From NCBI GenBank assembly GCA_016930745.1, contig JAFGGE010000099.1, forward strand, positions 1 to 51,006: DNA of 51,006 bases, in the 5' to 3' direction. The notes beneath the pieces are model-generated. The model was not told where the DNA came from, made no database searches, and worked only from the letters and a program-made list of their open reading frames with translations. Position numbers and translations under genes: made by a program. The DNA is from Sedimentisphaerales bacterium. GTDB lineage: Bacteria; Planctomycetota; Phycisphaerae; Sedimentisphaerales; Anaerohalosphaeraceae. Of this stretch, positions 50,456-51,006 are shown one piece after another (the first letter of the stretch is position 1; each line of letters starts with the position of its first letter).

Positions 50456-51006
50456 ATGAAAACCAAAAAATGGCTTTTGATGATTGTTCTAATAGCAATA
50501 TCCCCGTTTGTAACAGCCGGCATCATTGGTTTTGAGGGATTGAGCGGTTCGATCGGCTCCTACGAGGGAATTTTCTGGTCCATGGCCAGTGCCGTAGACA
50601 ACAGCGATTGGACCACGAACGATGGCGCAGGAAACACCGCTTTGCTCTCGCGGGCGGCCATTGGTTCCAGTTCGTTCCTGTTTAACGGCGCCTACCTGGC
50701 CAGCCCGGATTCCGCCCCGGTTTCGGTGGAAGTGCGAGGCTATGAACTGGTCGGCGGTCTGTATCGTTTCGTGGATACCTCCACGGTGGATCTGACAGAC
50801 GAGTTGAACTGGTTTAGCTTTGAGGACTGGGACAGAGAAGTCAATTTGATTCTTTTCCGCATCGATGGTATGTTAAGTCCTGTTGTCATTGATCAATTTA
50901 CGATCAATGAGACGCTGGATGCGCCATCGCCGGTTTTGAATCCGGCGCCCGGCGCTCTGTTGCTGGCTTCCATCGGGACAGGAATCGTTGGCTGGCTGCG
51001 ACACCG
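50456..51006 (+). CDS. PEP-CTERM-like exosortase substrate (partial; cut at the window end inside its tail)
   Basis: About 183 residues visible from ATG 50456, with AAGGGGAAG just upstream; the gene is too short at the window edge to appear complete. Signal peptide WLLMIVLIAISPFVTA. The mature part is Ser/Asp/Gly-rich and beta-like (IIGFEGLSGSIGSYEGIFWS), as in surface proteins. The C-terminal part reads NPAPGALLLASIGTGIVGWL then RH and R at the cut: a short Pro motif, a Gly-rich membrane helix and the beginning of a basic tail. This is the tripartite sorting signal recognised by exosortase, in the PAPGA variant common in Phycisphaerae. The processing enzyme would be the exosortase at 32714-33691. 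The stop codon is beyond the window. Confidence 0.85.
   Translation, partial: MKTKKWLLMIVLIAISPFVTAGIIGFEGLSGSIGSYEGIFWSMASAVDNSDWTTNDGAGNTALLSRAAIGSSSFLFNGAYLASPDSAPVSVEVRGYELVGGLYRFVDTSTVDLTDELNWFSFEDWDREVNLILFRIDGMLSPVVIDQFTINETLDAPSPVLNPAPGALLLASIGTGIVGWLRH

Overview
The window most likely comes from a planctomycete of the Phycisphaerae/Sedimentisphaerales type, probably an anaerobe or facultative anaerobe. This is inferred from gene content: an exosortase with a PEP-CTERM-like substrate whose tail starts NPAPGALLLAS, a dockerin-tailed secreted protein, a large pyruvate:ferredoxin oxidoreductase, many exported sugar-modifying enzymes (ThuA fusion, AGE epimerase, Tat-exported isomerase-like protein, Gfo/Idh/MocA, double alpha/beta hydrolase) and type II secretion parts. 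Base composition is moderate in GC. No rRNA, tRNA, CRISPR array, transposase or phage gene was seen.

Layout: 1-3.6 kb (minus) carries type II secretion/pilus genes: a GspE-like ATPase and two consecutive GspF-like membrane proteins, the second cut by the window edge. 3.7-8.5 kb holds an isochorismatase-ThuA fusion, a somewhat AT-rich methyltransferase gene, a lipoprotein-type MsrA and an exported TIM-barrel sugar isomerase/epimerase. 8.5-16 kb holds asparagine synthetase, a Gfo/Idh/MocA oxidoreductase followed by a double alpha/beta hydrolase that looks truncated at its C-terminus, a zinc alcohol dehydrogenase and 6-phosphogluconolactonase. 16.2-20.4 kb is the most striking cluster: a membrane-anchored GrpE-like protein, a lidless Hsp70 and a membrane-anchored TerB + J-domain protein. 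Together they form a complete Hsp70 / exchange factor / J-protein set tied to the membrane. An orphan NarL-type response regulator follows.

21-30.5 kb holds a Tat-exported sugar isomerase-like protein, a small DUF4177-like protein with an exported cellobiose-2-epimerase-like enzyme, the dockerin protein, PFOR (nifJ) and a lipoprotein. 31-42.7 kb (plus) is one compact exopolysaccharide/exosortase operon: Wza-like export lipoprotein, exosortase, EpsI-like protein, a 1592-residue TPR protein, a Wzc-like chain-length regulator/kinase and a sugar-nucleotide epimerase. A 966-residue hybrid histidine kinase with four CBS domains faces the end of this operon. 45.9-47.2 kb carries a glutaminyl cyclase-like lipoprotein and a small lipoprotein. 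47.5-50.1 kb (minus) is a nitrogen operon (beta-barrel protein, Amt, P-II) behind a good sigma-54-like promoter. The window ends inside the sorting signal of a PEP-CTERM-like protein.

Gene calls rest on reading translated sequence and recognising motifs; no database search was possible. Promoter and terminator calls are pattern matches only.
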